Origin: Mycogone perniciosa
Taxonomy: Eukaryota > Ascomycota > Sordariomycetes > Hypocreales > Hypocreaceae
Assembly (NCBI GenBank): GCA_025331125.1
Contig: JAOALB010000127.1
Span: forward strand, 95,688-159,687
DNA length: 64,000 bases
Reading direction: 5' to 3'
Shown here one piece after another: positions 1 through 10,654 of this stretch (its first letter is position 1; every line of letters starts with the position of its first letter). The position numbers were made by a program, and so were the translations under genes. The notes under the pieces are model-generated. The model had not been told where the DNA came from and ran no database searches. It saw only the letters and a list, made by a program, of their open reading frames with translations.

Positions 1-2293
1 TCTGAACTTTCCTCGCTTTGCTGCCTCTTCTTCCTCCCGGAGGTTGCCCCTGGGTTGAGCTTTCTTAACCTCGATGGGCTTGCCGTGGATTTCGAGTGGC
101 ACGTTGATGCACGCATCCACTCCAGCCTCACTTTCAAAGGTCACGAAGCCAAATCCTCTTGGCCGGCCGGTGTCCTTATCCATCATGAGGGTAGCATCAA
201 CCACTCGTCCGAATTGGGCAAAGTATTCCCTGAACTCCTGGTCTGTCGTCTCCTGGCTGACACCGCCGACAAAAATCTTGCTGGTTTTCTCCTGTTCATC
301 ACGAGGGATAGCCCTCTTAGGATCAATCTAAATGATTTGTTAGCATAGAGCGCCTGAATACTATATAGCGTATTGGCTTAATAGTCAACTCACAATTTTG
401 CCATCCAGGAAATGTTCCTTGACCATAACAATGTTCACAGTCTTGGGGTCCTTAAAGGTGAGAAAACCGAAGCCTCGGGATCGGCCGGTGCTGCTATCTC
501 GCATCACTGTGCATTCAACCACCTCACCGAATTGGGAGAAGTAGTCTCGCAGGGATTCTACTACTGGTCAGTACACTCCGTATTCGCCAGAGTACGTATC
601 GTATTTTAAAAGAAACTCACGGTCGGTCGTTTCCCAGTTCAGCCCTCCGATAAACATCTTTCTGTGATAAAACGCCATCAGCAATCAAACCATCACGAAA
701 CGTGTCATTACATATAGACCAAAAAGGAAATTTCAGCGGGATATTGTCATGTCTCTCGGACAGTGGCAGTATGATGGGCTGGCGAGTAGCATGGCATCTA
801 GCTGCATGTGGGCCTCCACAGCACAGCGTTGGGGGCTGGATTTAGTTGAAGCATTGGGTGGATTGCTTGCTGTATCAGATGATTTGGTGGCTGCCAAAAC
901 CTAGCACTGGCATCCACCCGTATGAAAAGACTATACACGGTATTGGCTTCCGTGGAGCTTTTCCTTGTTGATTTTTTGCATGAGATGGGCAGATATTGGT
1001 GTGTTGATGCTCAAGCGATAGAGACCCAAGTGTGAAAGATAGTCGTTTGTTGGCTTGCCCAGGCATGGCCATATGCATCCAACTCATTCCTTCGTTCGTC
1101 GTCATCAGGATTGAGCTGGCAATATGGGGACACTGCTGGTGCTACCGAGTCCACAGGAGTGATGCGTCGAGAAACATCGAATGGCAAGACAGAGAGTGTA
1201 GCAAGAACGCAAGATGCCAGGCATGGTATGTCGAATCTTGTTTTCTTTTCCTTTTCTTTCTTTTCCTCTTCGTCTTGTGCTATCGTTCTGACTCTGACTC
1301 TGACTGTCTGACTGTCTGCTGCTAGGTACGAATTGACCTCAAAGCGCTACTCGCTGTAATCTCGCTACAGCCTGCTGAGAAGTGCACACTCTCTCGTCGG
1401 GCTATTTTAAGACCTCTGCGACTGAGAGCTATGGAAGACAGAAGCGCCCACTGTGATGACGTCGACTGGTAATCTTGCTTGGCCTTATCAAAGGGCGAAA
1501 TCCTTGCCCCGAGACAGACGACCATCTCTTTCTTTGGGTTCTCTCAGGCACATCTTCTTTCGAGGTGTTCCACGTGATGCCATCTTTTTGGCTCAAATGT
1601 TCTCTCCCCGGTGTGATCAGGATGCCCCATCAGACTTCTTCTCGTTGACACTTCGCTTTCCGGTAGACCAGGCCCTCCAAGCTCTGAGCCCGAATGCTCT
1701 CCCATCTAGACGAGCCAGCCACCGAAATCCAAGCACACTGGAGTTGCTGCGGTGTCGCAGGGTCACATTCCATCTGCCACTACCACTCCGGCACACAAAT
1801 ACGTGGGCGACACTGGTCACCGAAGGGATGGGGGGATTGCGGGTAGGATTGCAATTTTGCAACTGCAGGGGGGAAAGGGAACTTACCCGTCTTCTTTGGC
1901 ACTGGCTTTGTGGACAGTGCCATATGGAGGTGTTGATGGCGCGTCATCGTGCGGTACAGCATGGTTCATGTGGTTGTGGTTCGACATCCCACCTCCCAAA
2001 TTGAAGTCGACATCGTCGTCGTCGTCGTCATCGTCGTCTTCTTCATTCGCTTGATCGTAAGCTCCGTTCCTCTGTTCGCCAGTGACAGCGGCTGATACAA
2101 CCTGTTCGAAACGCTGACACTCGACGGGTTTTGCTTGGCTTGGGGCTGATGCTTGGGGCACATGCTTGGTATCGGTATCCTCATAGCTACGCGTTGCCGC
2201 GTTAGCAAAAATTCAAGCGATGTCTGATGAAGAGCGCTAGGGCACGTACAGATCGGCGAAAAGATCATCCTCAAAATTTTCTGTTTCCGCCAT
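1..2293 (-). CDS. HRP1: HRP1/Nab4-type hnRNP, two RRMs, mRNA 3'-end processing (3' end outside window)
   Basis: Exons on the minus strand: 2250-2293, 1887-2186, 621-661, 394-557 and 327 to beyond 1. The start ATG is at 2293 and the protein begins MAETENFEDDLFADLYED. An acidic N-terminal region follows, with a run of about nine Asp coded by a GAC/GAT repeat near 2010-2040. RRM1 begins KMFIGGLNWETTDQSLRDYF and contains RNP1-like RGFGFLTF. RRM2 begins KIFVGGVSQETTDQEF and contains RGFGFVTF. The linker DPKRAIPRDEQEKTSKIF between them is typical of Hrp1. The family binds the AU-rich efficiency element of pre-mRNA in cleavage factor IB and shuttles between nucleus and cytoplasm. Codon phases match at all four junctions. 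The intron before RRM1 (662-1886, 1,225 nt) is far longer than the others here. The C-terminal Gly/Arg-rich tail expected for the family lies outside the window. Confidence 0.9.
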
Positions 2294-2957
2294 GATGAGA
2301 GTTGTCAACGAGGGCAAACCTCTGTTCGCGTTAGAGACGAGGCTGAGAATCTGCGAAATTCGTATGGCGGGAGGAATAATCAGGATTCCTTTGATGAATT
2401 ATTGCAGCTACTAGAAAGGTAATTGATGATTATGAATTGAACGATGAAAGGCGGGTTAAGGGAGAATGGTTCTGCGTTTGTGATACAGGTCTTTGGGGAG
2501 GAGAAGTGAAGGTTACAGGAAATTGCTATTACACTGGAGGAAACCTTGGGCGCCCGTCAGCTTTGGCTTCGTCCCTGCTGACTAAGAGAACAGCCAGGCC
2601 CAACCAAGGGCGCCACCTAGCCTTGTTCGGCCGCCGCTAATACGGAGTACACAAGAGTCACCTGAGTTTCAGCGGCCTTACAGGCGACAGCGCCGTTACC
2701 CCGCCTGTAAGGTGCCGAAGCTTCGGCGGTCCCGCAGGCCTGCGCCCACCGCACCGACCGCCTGTTTGGTAGCGACCCCAACAGAGCTCATCTGAGATCG
2801 GCGGACATGACACGAACAAGATCACCAAACCACCTCTTCTTGCCCGAGTCGAGTTCCAACGGCTCGTCCAGCCGAGACCCCAGCCCCGATCTCTCCCAAA
2901 AAAGCCCCGCATAATGAGGCGTCACCTTGGTGCTGTCGACGACCCGAATTCGTGAAC
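2294..2957. promoter_or_regulatory. Divergent promoter region HRP1 / Gyp1 with inverted repeat
   Basis: This 664-bp gap separates two divergent start codons and holds no convincing ORF. An inverted repeat has arms at 2676-2686 and 2702-2712 (CCTTACAGGCG / CGCCTGTAAGG) with a 15-nt GC-rich spacer. A 14-bp perfect palindrome, GCCGAAGCTTCGGC, follows at 2714-2727. One TACGGAGTAC motif lies at 2641-2650. I recognise no clear TATA box. Assigning it as a shared promoter is inference from gene orientation. Confidence 0.5.
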
Positions 2958-5183
2958 ATGTGGTCGTCCTCCGGGAGCGGCAAGAAGCCGGCCAATTCGG
3001 TGAGTATTCGTATTCCGAGGGTCGTTCTGTGTCGCAACAGATGGTGATGATGCTGACTGCCCCAACAGCCACAGGAAATGGTCCAGGTCGGTATGTTGTT
3101 GAGTTCCCCGCGCCGAGGATTGCTGTCGAGTGTCATGCCGTGAGAACTAGACAATGGGGCTTGTCACTGACCAAGCATCATCCTGTCGTGTAATAGATCG
3201 GTCTGAGTATGCTCGATCATCCAATGCTCCCAAGCTGCCGCTTTACTCTTTGCTGACACTGCTTCCAATGCAGATCCGCTTCCTCGTTCTGGAGACCACC
3301 GCTGCGAGACAACGCGTCCAGGAGAAGCGTCACCACTCCAGCAAGCCGAGATACCTCTAATCTAGTCGTTGGCGCAGCATACTCTCACGCAGATGTCCTT
3401 AAGTTCGACTCCCTGTACGTCGCCATTGCAAGCTGGCTGCCTCTCCGCCTCGCCCTCTCGTTGCTAACTTGAACCAAGAAGCTTGACCAGCCCTCCTCCT
3501 AGGACCCCTCCATCCACCACCTCTGCCAGGAACCGAGTTCCTGATGCCTCCCCACCAGCGCGAGGGTCTATAAGCTCTTCTCCTCCGTTCAAGAGTTACA
3601 TCAGCTTCCTTTCTAATACCAACGATGACTGGAAGGCGGACGAAGATGAGATGTTGGGATATGAAGACGACGATGGCGACGACTTCGGGCTGCCTAGCCT
3701 CTCCAATACGAAGAGAAGAACGAAGCGGATAGCCTCCCAGGGCAAACCCGACATCAATAATGATACTCTATCGCCTACAGTGGAAGACCCTTCCGGAGCG
3801 CTTCAGTCGAGACGGTATTCAAACAGTGCCGATATCGCGGCTGAGCGCCCAGCACCGACATACCCAATGCCCAAGAAAAGCGAGGGCAAGATCCTCCGAC
3901 CACAATACAAGGAAATATTAACAGGTATGCCAAAGCCTGTTTATTCAAATTCTCACCATGAACGTACTAACAGTCCGCACAAAGACCCTGCAAACGCCCT
4001 TAACCTTATTAATTATCCCTCTATTCCCAACAATGCACCTCAGAAGGAAGTCGATGCAATTAATTCCCGAATAGCGAGAATCAATAAGTTTAAGAGGCTT
4101 CTCCAGGCATCATCCATCTCCCTTCCAGATCTCAGGGCCTTAGCATGGTCAGGGGTGCCACATGAGGTCCGCGCCATGACTTGGCAGCTTCTTCTCAGCT
4201 ATCTCCCCACAAATAGCGAAAGACGGGTTGCTACATTGGAAAGGAAACGAAAAGAGTATCTTGATGGCGTGAAACAGGCCTTTGAAAGAGGAGGAATCGG
4301 CGCGAGTAATGCTTCCGCTGGGACTGGAAAGGCACGGGGTTTGGATGAAGCCGTATGGCACCAGATCAGCATTGACATTCCCAGAACAAATCCGCATATC
4401 GAACTCTACGGCTACGAAGCAACACAACGGTCTTTAGAGCGCATTCTCTATGTTTGGGCTGTCAGACATCCGGCCAGCGGCTACGTCCAGGGTATTAATG
4501 ACTTGGTAACGCCGTTCTGGGAGGTTTTCCTAGGTCTCTACATCGGAGACCACGATATTGAGACCGGCATGGATCCAGGTCAACTCCCCAAGTCAGTGCT
4601 GGATGCCGTCGAGGCAGACTCCTTTTGGTGCCTGACCAAGCTACTCGATGGCATTCAGGACCACTATATCGTTGCTCAGCCAGGCATCCAGCGACAGGTG
4701 GCCGCGCTACGGGACCTCACTGCCAGGATCGATTCAAATCTGGCAAAGCATCTCGAGAAGGAGGGTGTCGAATTCATTCAGTTCAGTTTTCGGTGGATGA
4801 ACTGTCTTCTCATGCGCGAAATAAGCGTAAAGAATACCATCCGCATGTGGGATACCTACCTCGTGAGTATATACCAACCTCATCCCACCCCATCACTTAG
4901 CTAACCACCGTCACCACGGCTGCAGGCGGAAGAACAGGGCTTCTCGGAGTTTCACCTCTACGTCTGTGCCGCTCTACTTGTCAAGTGGTCCGACAAGCTT
5001 GTCAAGATGGACTTTCAGGAGGTTATGATGTTCCTGCAGAGCCTTCCCACCAAATCATGGACCGAGAAGGACATTGAACTGCTCTTGAGTGAGGCCTTTA
5101 TATGGCAAAGCCTCTACAAGGGTTCGGCGGCACACTTGAAGGGCCAGCGACATCGGCCATTATTGCCGAATCTGCAGTTATAG
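2958..5183 (+). CDS. gyp1: Gyp1-type TBC-domain Rab GTPase-activating protein
   Basis: Proposed exons: 2958-2999, 3069-3139, 3274-3414, 3482-3924, 3985-4862 and 4926-5183, giving 610 residues. The N-terminal half is low-complexity, Ser/Pro-rich and acidic. The TBC domain fills the C-terminal half, with the arginine finger in IDIPRTNP (Arg about 366) and the glutamine finger in YVQGINDL (Gln about 401). Both catalytic residues of the TBC dual-finger mechanism are therefore present. Gyp1 family members stimulate GTP hydrolysis by Ypt1/Rab1-type GTPases at the Golgi. The segment 3925-3984 is read as an intron (donor GTATGC, branch TACTAAC, acceptor AAAG) although it is in frame and stop-free. 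Exons 4-6 are secure. Exons 1-3 were chosen because they join in phase, and the second exon's donor (GTGAGA at 3140) is the least certain. The acceptor at 3482 could also be 3479. Confidence 0.85.
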
Positions 5184-5628
5184 TAAACAATATATACTTT
5201 CAGGCATAGCGATGATGATATTCCCCCCCAGTTTATTTCCTCACTCCGCAACGAGAGATTTATGTGATGTTGGACGTACCTGCTAACCATGATATCAGAA
5301 CTTTTTTTAGTCTTCATAAATTAGTTACTCTGTACGGAGTATGTTCTATCCGTAATAGGTATCAGCTCTTTGTACAGATCAAAGGCCAACTACCAATAAC
5401 AACTGTGTGTGTTTGATGTGCCAGATATGCAAGAATCAAAGAAACCGAGACGCGTAAGTCTACCCAAATGCGAATTCTGTGTCATATCAACCACAAACCC
5501 ACTATCCATAAAATCCTGACTCCTAGACTCCGGTATTTCCTCGTGGACAATAATCAATCAACAGAAACGCCGACATGCAAAAGAAAAGAGAGACAAGTCA
5601 TCCATACATCAGAAAACCGCCACAGAGT
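5184..5628. other. Convergent intergenic region, Gyp1 / GT90
   Basis: This 445-bp stretch lies between two convergent stop codons and should hold both 3' UTRs. It is AT-rich around 5184-5350 and has one TACGGAGTA motif near 5334. I see no gene or RNA structure in it. Confidence 0.5.
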
Positions 5629-7479
5629 TCACGAGATCAAGTCTTCGATGAAGCCTAGCGTCTCTCTGTTTTCATCACAAATCCGAGCCCACTCAAGTAG
5701 CAGGCGCCAGACATATAATCGCATATCGTCTCTCCGGTGGACTTTCTCTGCCCACTCACGGCCGTTCTCGGCGATGAATTCAGCAGCTGCATCGCCTACT
5801 CCCTCGGGTCCGTCGGTGAAGTACTCCAGGACAGAGTACAGGTCTTGAAACGTGTTGTCGAGAGGCACGAAGTGCAGCCAGGGCGTGAGTCGGTCGTCAT
5901 GCCACTCGGTGTAGATGGTGGCCTTCAGGGGCAGACTCGTAGACCGCAGGAAGCCACGGAACCTAGCACTGAAAGAATTCCCATCAGCGTCTGGCAAGAA
6001 CTTGTAACTATACTGTTCTTTCATGTGGACATGTTTCTGCTCCTGGAAGTGCTGAGCCATAAATTCACAAAAGTCAGGGGGGCAAAGGCGAACAAAACCC
6101 GCGTCCGCAAAGCCTTGCAGCCATGAGCTTACATTGTTCTGCGACAGATAAGGGCTTTTGTAGATTGTTTTGGGCGGAAGCACAAACGTCCTTGCTCGTT
6201 CGCCTCCCTCTTCCATGCGAGCGACGGTCGTGGCATTGAGCATGTCGATCAACCTATGACGGTGGAAGTGATGCCACGACTCGGGTCTCGCACGACCGCC
6301 GGATGCGTCGCCGCGCCAGATCAGGCCATTCTTCTTCTTCTCCCAGGGAAGTCCATGGTTATCCCCACCAGAGTAGAATTCGTCGGCAGACAGGTACATG
6401 GCTCCTGGGATGAGAATCTCGTTGTTCATTGGCAGCTTCGACCCGCCAAAAAGCGGGATAAGCTCCTCTGTGGAGGACAGACTGATAGGTTCGACAAAGG
6501 TGCCGTGCAGCTGGCGCAAGTGTGGCTGCAGACAAGGGTCCATGGCAGCGGTCCAGTTCTGGATGAACCCCTGGTAGGCGTAGTCGGGCGCCCAGTTTTC
6601 AGGTATTTGCGCAGGTTCGGTGAAATTCGAGAAGGCTTCGACGCCATATGCAGGAGTGTCTGGGCCGCACGTTTTCACAGCTAGACTCCAGTATGATTTG
6701 TCCGGCCCATGCCACGCGGGATCGTACGGCTCCGGCTTCGCGGCATCGACTGCGCCCAGGCCTTTGAACTTGGTCGTGACGTTGGCAGGCTTGACTATTT
6801 TCCGTATGCTCTGCTCTTTGAGCACCAGTTTGTGCATGTCGTTGAAAGGAACCAGAATTCGGGATTCATCCATGTGGTTGATGGGCATATCCAAGTCGGG
6901 CAAGTCCTTCGCGAACTCCTCGACGAGCGCTGTCCACAATTGTAACCAAGGCACCAGACCCTCGACATTTCCAACTCCCTTGGCTGTCCCATTGCGAACC
7001 TTGACAACAAAATGCCAGGCGCTGGCCCTCTTAGCAAGAGTATCTGATTCAAGGGCCCAGTAGGGGGTGAGGTCCTTGTATATGCGATCGAAAAAGTCCT
7101 CCACTATGACAGCATCGCTTTCGAGGGCAGCCTGAACCCATTTGTCGAACCCTGGCGGCGGGTGTCGTCCTCTCCGCTCTCGATAGCGGGAAGCAGCGCT
7201 GGCGAGATCACGACTGCGCTTCGACATGAGCACTTCGTGGTGGATTCGCGCGTCGATCATGAGCTTCTCGATCGGATGGTGTCTTCGCCATGATGTTTTC
7301 GATGTCTTGGGTGTTTTCGAAATGTGCAGGTCGGGGAGGTCCCAGGATTTGGTGTCTCGCCAGAGAACATAGTTGTGAACGGCAAATGCGATAACGAAAA
7401 CAACAATCAAATAACGAATGGCAGTCCTGGGGTGCAGAACCAACGAGTCTCGGATCTTCAACATCGGAGCTAGTGGCAC
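5629..7479 (-). CDS. GT90 / CAP10-domain glycosyltransferase, type II membrane protein
   Basis: A single uninterrupted ORF of 616 residues. A membrane anchor sits at about residues 20-40 (RYLIVVFVIAFAVHNYVLW), preceded by basic residues, which gives a type II topology with a lumenal C-terminal domain. The lumenal part carries CAP10/GT90 features: the segment around PWEKKKNGLIWRGDASGG, the following HRHRLIDMLN, and the conserved C-terminal stretch around FARFRGFLRS-like residues and WLHFVPLDN. GT90 enzymes transfer sugars, for example xylose to fungal capsule glycans or glucose/xylose to EGF repeats (Rumi/POGLUT). The acceptor in this fungus cannot be told from sequence. Met1 (7479) and Met6 (7464) both leave the anchor intact. 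The family assignment is firm, the substrate unknown. Confidence 0.85.
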   Translation of the reverse strand: MPLAPMLKIRDSLVLHPRTAIRYLIVVFVIAFAVHNYVLWRDTKSWDLPDLHISKTPKTSKTSWRRHHPIEKLMIDARIHHEVLMSKRSRDLASAASRYRERRGRHPPPGFDKWVQAALESDAVIVEDFFDRIYKDLTPYWALESDTLAKRASAWHFVVKVRNGTAKGVGNVEGLVPWLQLWTALVEEFAKDLPDLDMPINHMDESRILVPFNDMHKLVLKEQSIRKIVKPANVTTKFKGLGAVDAAKPEPYDPAWHGPDKSYWSLAVKTCGPDTPAYGVEAFSNFTEPAQIPENWAPDYAYQGFIQNWTAAMDPCLQPHLRQLHGTFVEPISLSSTEELIPLFGGSKLPMNNEILIPGAMYLSADEFYSGGDNHGLPWEKKKNGLIWRGDASGGRARPESWHHFHRHRLIDMLNATTVARMEEGGERARTFVLPPKTIYKSPYLSQNNVSSWLQGFADAGFVRLCPPDFCEFMAQHFQEQKHVHMKEQYSYKFLPDADGNSFSARFRGFLRSTSLPLKATIYTEWHDDRLTPWLHFVPLDNTFQDLYSVLEYFTDGPEGVGDAAAEFIAENGREWAEKVHRRDDMRLYVWRLLLEWARICDENRETLGFIEDLIS

Positions 7480-7766
7480 AGAAAGAGTGTGTCGCGTTTA
7501 CGGAGTACAGAGAAGAGAACTCAAGGCAAATGCAATGCCAAGCGGGCTGGGAAAGAAGACATGAATGACATGACAAGAAGGGGTCAGAAAAAGTCACTCA
7601 ACTAGGGGCAGTTTAGTAGTATTATCCACACGCGCGCCGAAACCATGTGGGAACTTTCCGGCCCCAGACGAATCGGGGGGCCCATGGTGTTGACCGAGCT
7701 CGTGTTGGCCTTGGCCTTGGTATGAGGCAGTGTATGTACAGACGCGGCTACGTGGGGATCTCCTCG

Positions 7767-7835
7767 GGAGTACGGAGTACGGAGTACGGAGTACGGAGTA
7801 CGGAGTACGGAGTACGGAGTACGGAGTACGGAGTA
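7767..7835. repeat. Perfect 7-bp tandem array, (GGAGTAC)n, about 10 copies
   Basis: The unit GGAGTAC is repeated head-to-tail without error for 69 nt and ends in a partial unit. The same heptamer occurs singly or doubly in many gaps of this window, for example at 8263-8283, 42948 and 51457. The array lies about 290 bp upstream of the GT90 start codon. Confidence 0.95.
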
Positions 7836-8235
7836 GTATTATTGCTATTGTACGAGTCAACAGGAATAGGTAGTTGTGGATGATGCCAAAGATGCGAAGG
7901 AAAATATCTAAGTAGGAGGAGTAGTACATACCTATGTACTCCGTACTTCATACCCACTCGTATGTTGGTGGACAAGACATTATCAACCATAAGAAGAAAC
8001 GATATTAGAAGCTTATGAACACACGCAAGGGAGCCCGGGATATCGCCCTTGCTTGGTTATAGGTGTACTCCGTATAAGCAGGGGAACACAGCAGAAGAGG
8101 TCCATGCGGCTTGTAAGACAGAAGGGGAAGTGCGTGGTGTGCTAATGCAATGCAAAGAACGACTTTAACCACCTAATTTGCTGATGTTAGCACCACGCTA
8201 ATATTTCGGGAGCGCAATCTGCGGAGTCTAGCAAA

Positions 8236-8303
8236 TGTACGAAGTACATGGTAGTAGTACTACGAAGTACGGAGTACGGAGTACTACGAGTACTACTACT
8301 ACT
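8236..8303. repeat. Cluster of TACGAAGTAC / TACGGAGTAC / TACTACGAGTAC motifs
   Basis: Within about 70 nt the sequence runs through GTACGAAGTAC, GTAGTAGTAC, TACGAAGTACGGAGTAC, another GGAGTAC and then (TAC/TAG)n triplets. All are variants of one short near-palindromic element. A second, smaller cluster is at 8424-8449 (GTACGAGTACTCCGTACTTCGTAC). Confidence 0.85.
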
Positions 8304-9685
8304 AATTACTGGTAATACCGAGATACTACCCCGAACATGACCACTAAGCCGTGTTAGGAAAAGATATGTCTAAAAGGCTGAGAATACTACGGAGTAGGCT
8401 GCTTACCAACTTTTTATTTACATGTACGAGTACTCCGTACTTCGTACAGTAGTAATAAATAAAATCACGGAAGTACTCATGGCATAGGCGTATTGCGCGT
8501 CGTTGGTCCGATGCGGTAAAACGTGGGAGTGAAGTCGGGCCATTTTTTCTTCACTAATGCTCTGCAGGAACATCATTTTCGTGATAAGGGGTTTAGCGGT
8601 CTATGATTTTAAAATGCATTCGTATTGCTCGAAATTCGTATCGCAACTTGACTCGTACATACTACATTAATAATATCGCACTAGAACCACATGGGATATG
8701 TACGTCTCATACGCACTCAGTTTACAAAATGGTACTCCCTGAATGGTCAGTCAACCTGAATCAACTTATTTATGCGTCCTTCCACCAACCATATCGCCGC
8801 TCTTACGCCTCTTCTCGACACATTTCCCAAAAGCGACCTGCCGGATTTGGCATCCACCTGTTAATCTCATATTCGGCCCCTTTCCCGGTGCATTGGTGTT
8901 ATCACTCCCATGTCTCCTTTGTCTCCTATCAAGTTGTATATTTTAATACTGCCGTCTCCCGTCTTGGCCCGGCTCGCAGCTTTCTACGAGTAATTACCTT
9001 GCCGGTCCGATAATACTGTTATGCTTGAACCATCAGCTCGCCTGTTCATGGACATTCCAAAAGTAAATGATCACAGGTCGTGGCGGGCGTCATGGCCCGT
9101 TGTCAACGGAGTGGCAGAGCGGGTGGCGGAATTCGGCAAAGTAACCGGAATCAACAATTGCCGATCCACGAGCTGATTTCGCCCATTTCCACAGTTCTCA
9201 AAGTTGATAATCCTATTTTCTAACTCTGGTTGCCTAAATGTTCAGTATGGCATTATGGTTCATCATTCAAACTCTGATCTATTCTTAGTAGAGAGCCCTT
9301 TGCTCGGTGATGGACCTGGCTGAGGCTGATGGTAAGCTGAGGTCGCAGCCTTGATTAAGCCAGTGGTGTTATTTTCCCTTCTTGCCGTTATCTGCTACAT
9401 CACCAACATCTCTGTTTATGCACTCCTCTATGAGTCTAGGTGAGTGAAAGGAATGGAATCATGTCTGATCATTCCATTAGCCTGTTGCCCTGGAATGCAA
9501 CTCATGGATGTATACACTCCGTACATTGCCACTGGTCTATATATACCAATCCGTCAACTGGCCTTGGTCATGACCTCTCGAACCCCGTGCCTTGAATGAT
9601 TCTTCAGTTCAATCCAGAACATCTTGAATCATCAATCCCTCTCCATTCAGCCACGATTCCCTGCTCCACTCCGTGTGGCTTCATC

Positions 9686-10021
9686 ATGAAGTACTCCATA
9701 ATCACCCTGGCCGTCGCCATGCTCACGTCTGTTGGTGCTCTGGATGGCCACACGTGTTTCGAAGTTTGCTACAGGCCGGCAATTGAGGCTCAATGCCCAG
9801 GTGCCGATCTCGCATGCATTTGCAAAAATGAGCAATTCAACACCATGTTCAACATGTGTATTGCTCGGACGTGTCAAGAATCACTATGTACGATATCCTT
9901 GTCTCATCTCTCAGCAATATGTGACTTTGCTAACTCAGCCATACATGATGCAGACGATGCTGAGGGTGAGCTGAACGCGATGTGCGCGGGAGTCAACCAG
10001 CGAATGAAGGCAATGCCATGA
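9686..10021 (+). CDS. Small secreted CFEM-domain protein
   Basis: The start ATG at 9686 opens a signal peptide (MKYSIITLAVAMLTSVGALDG). The mature part has the Cys spacing of a CFEM domain: CFEVC, then C-x6-CIC, then C-x4-C, and a last Cys in NAMC. CFEM proteins bind haem or act as surface or secreted proteins, some in host interaction. No GPI-anchor signal is visible, so this one is probably freely secreted. I read 9888-9953 as a 66-nt intron (GTACGA donor, branch GCTAAC, acceptor GCAG), leaving 89 residues. Unspliced it stays open and gives 111 residues with extra Cys. An in-frame ATG at 9596 would bury the signal peptide and is rejected as the start. Confidence 0.8.
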   Translation: MKYSIITLAVAMLTSVGALDGHTCFEVCYRPAIEAQCPGADLACICKNEQFNTMFNMCIARTCQESLCTISLSHLSAICDFANSAIHDADDAEGELNAMCAGVNQRMKAMP

Positions 10022-10654
10022 AAATCGGGGGTTGTCTTGGGACACTTGGCATTGTTCATAAGCTCCAGGTCATTTCGCAATAGTAAACTATATGTTTTGT
10101 ATCATCTATTGCAGCAGGGACTGCCAAATATTAAATTCCATATTGTTCCTGGTTGTCGGTTGGCAGCTGGGTTCGTTAGGACGCTGAGAAAGCCATATGC
10201 TCTGGTATCCAACTTGGTTTTTTGTGAGGGGAGGTCCTTGGTTGAACCACTATTTTTATTGTACAGAGCAGTTCCTCTCCTCTTTCGAATAGGGAAGTAG
10301 CCATCTCAAGATGAATAAAATACACCAATACATGTCTGAATCCACCAAAGTGAATAATACTTCACGGAAAATGAATAGCAGATTGTAGGGTAAGTGATAA
10401 TACAGCTTCAAGTACTCGGCATCTCAGCGGGGCAGTATCAATCGGCTAATTCTCGCTCCATTGCGCATCCAGCCAATCAGCATCCTCCCAATTCCGACAG
10501 CACTGCAAGAGGCGAATCAATCACCAACCTCAACGTCAACGACGGCCCATCCCTCACTCATCCTCATATCGCCAGCTCCAATCCTCGGCCTCGTCGCCTC
10601 CCAGTCTCCTCCAACATCGCGTTGAGGAACGCCTCTCCCCTCCGAGCCGCCGAG
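10022..10654. other. Intergenic region between CFEM gene and complex I subunit
   Basis: This 633-bp gap contains the CFEM 3' UTR and the promoter of the complex I subunit. Position 10420 onward is increasingly C/T-rich (CATCCTCCC-, CTCACTCATCCTC-like), as is common in fungal 5' leaders. I see no separate gene. Confidence 0.45.

Larger units (their letters stand above)
7480..9685. other. Repeat-rich intergenic region upstream of GT90 and CFEM genes
   Basis: About 2.2 kb with no supportable gene. It contains the 7-bp tandem array at 7767-7835 and many dispersed relatives of it, for example around 7937, 8065, 8236-8300, 8390 and 8425-8450. The last 600 bp before the CFEM gene is less repetitive and probably holds its promoter, with TATATATA at about 9539-9546. 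ORFs in this stretch, the longest 136 codons, show no recognisable domain. Confidence 0.6.

Noticed and set aside
1453..2004. 183-codon ORF within the HRP1 intron and exon 2 antisense
   Set aside because: Composition is random-like, it overlaps the HRP1 exon in antisense, and no start context or domain supports it.
7767..7835. Tandem array as a CRISPR-like structure
   Set aside because: Units are 7 bp with no spacers and the genome is eukaryotic.
9596..9685. Upstream in-frame start for the CFEM gene
   Set aside because: It would put 30 residues before a clear signal peptide; the Met at 9686 gives a proper secreted protein.
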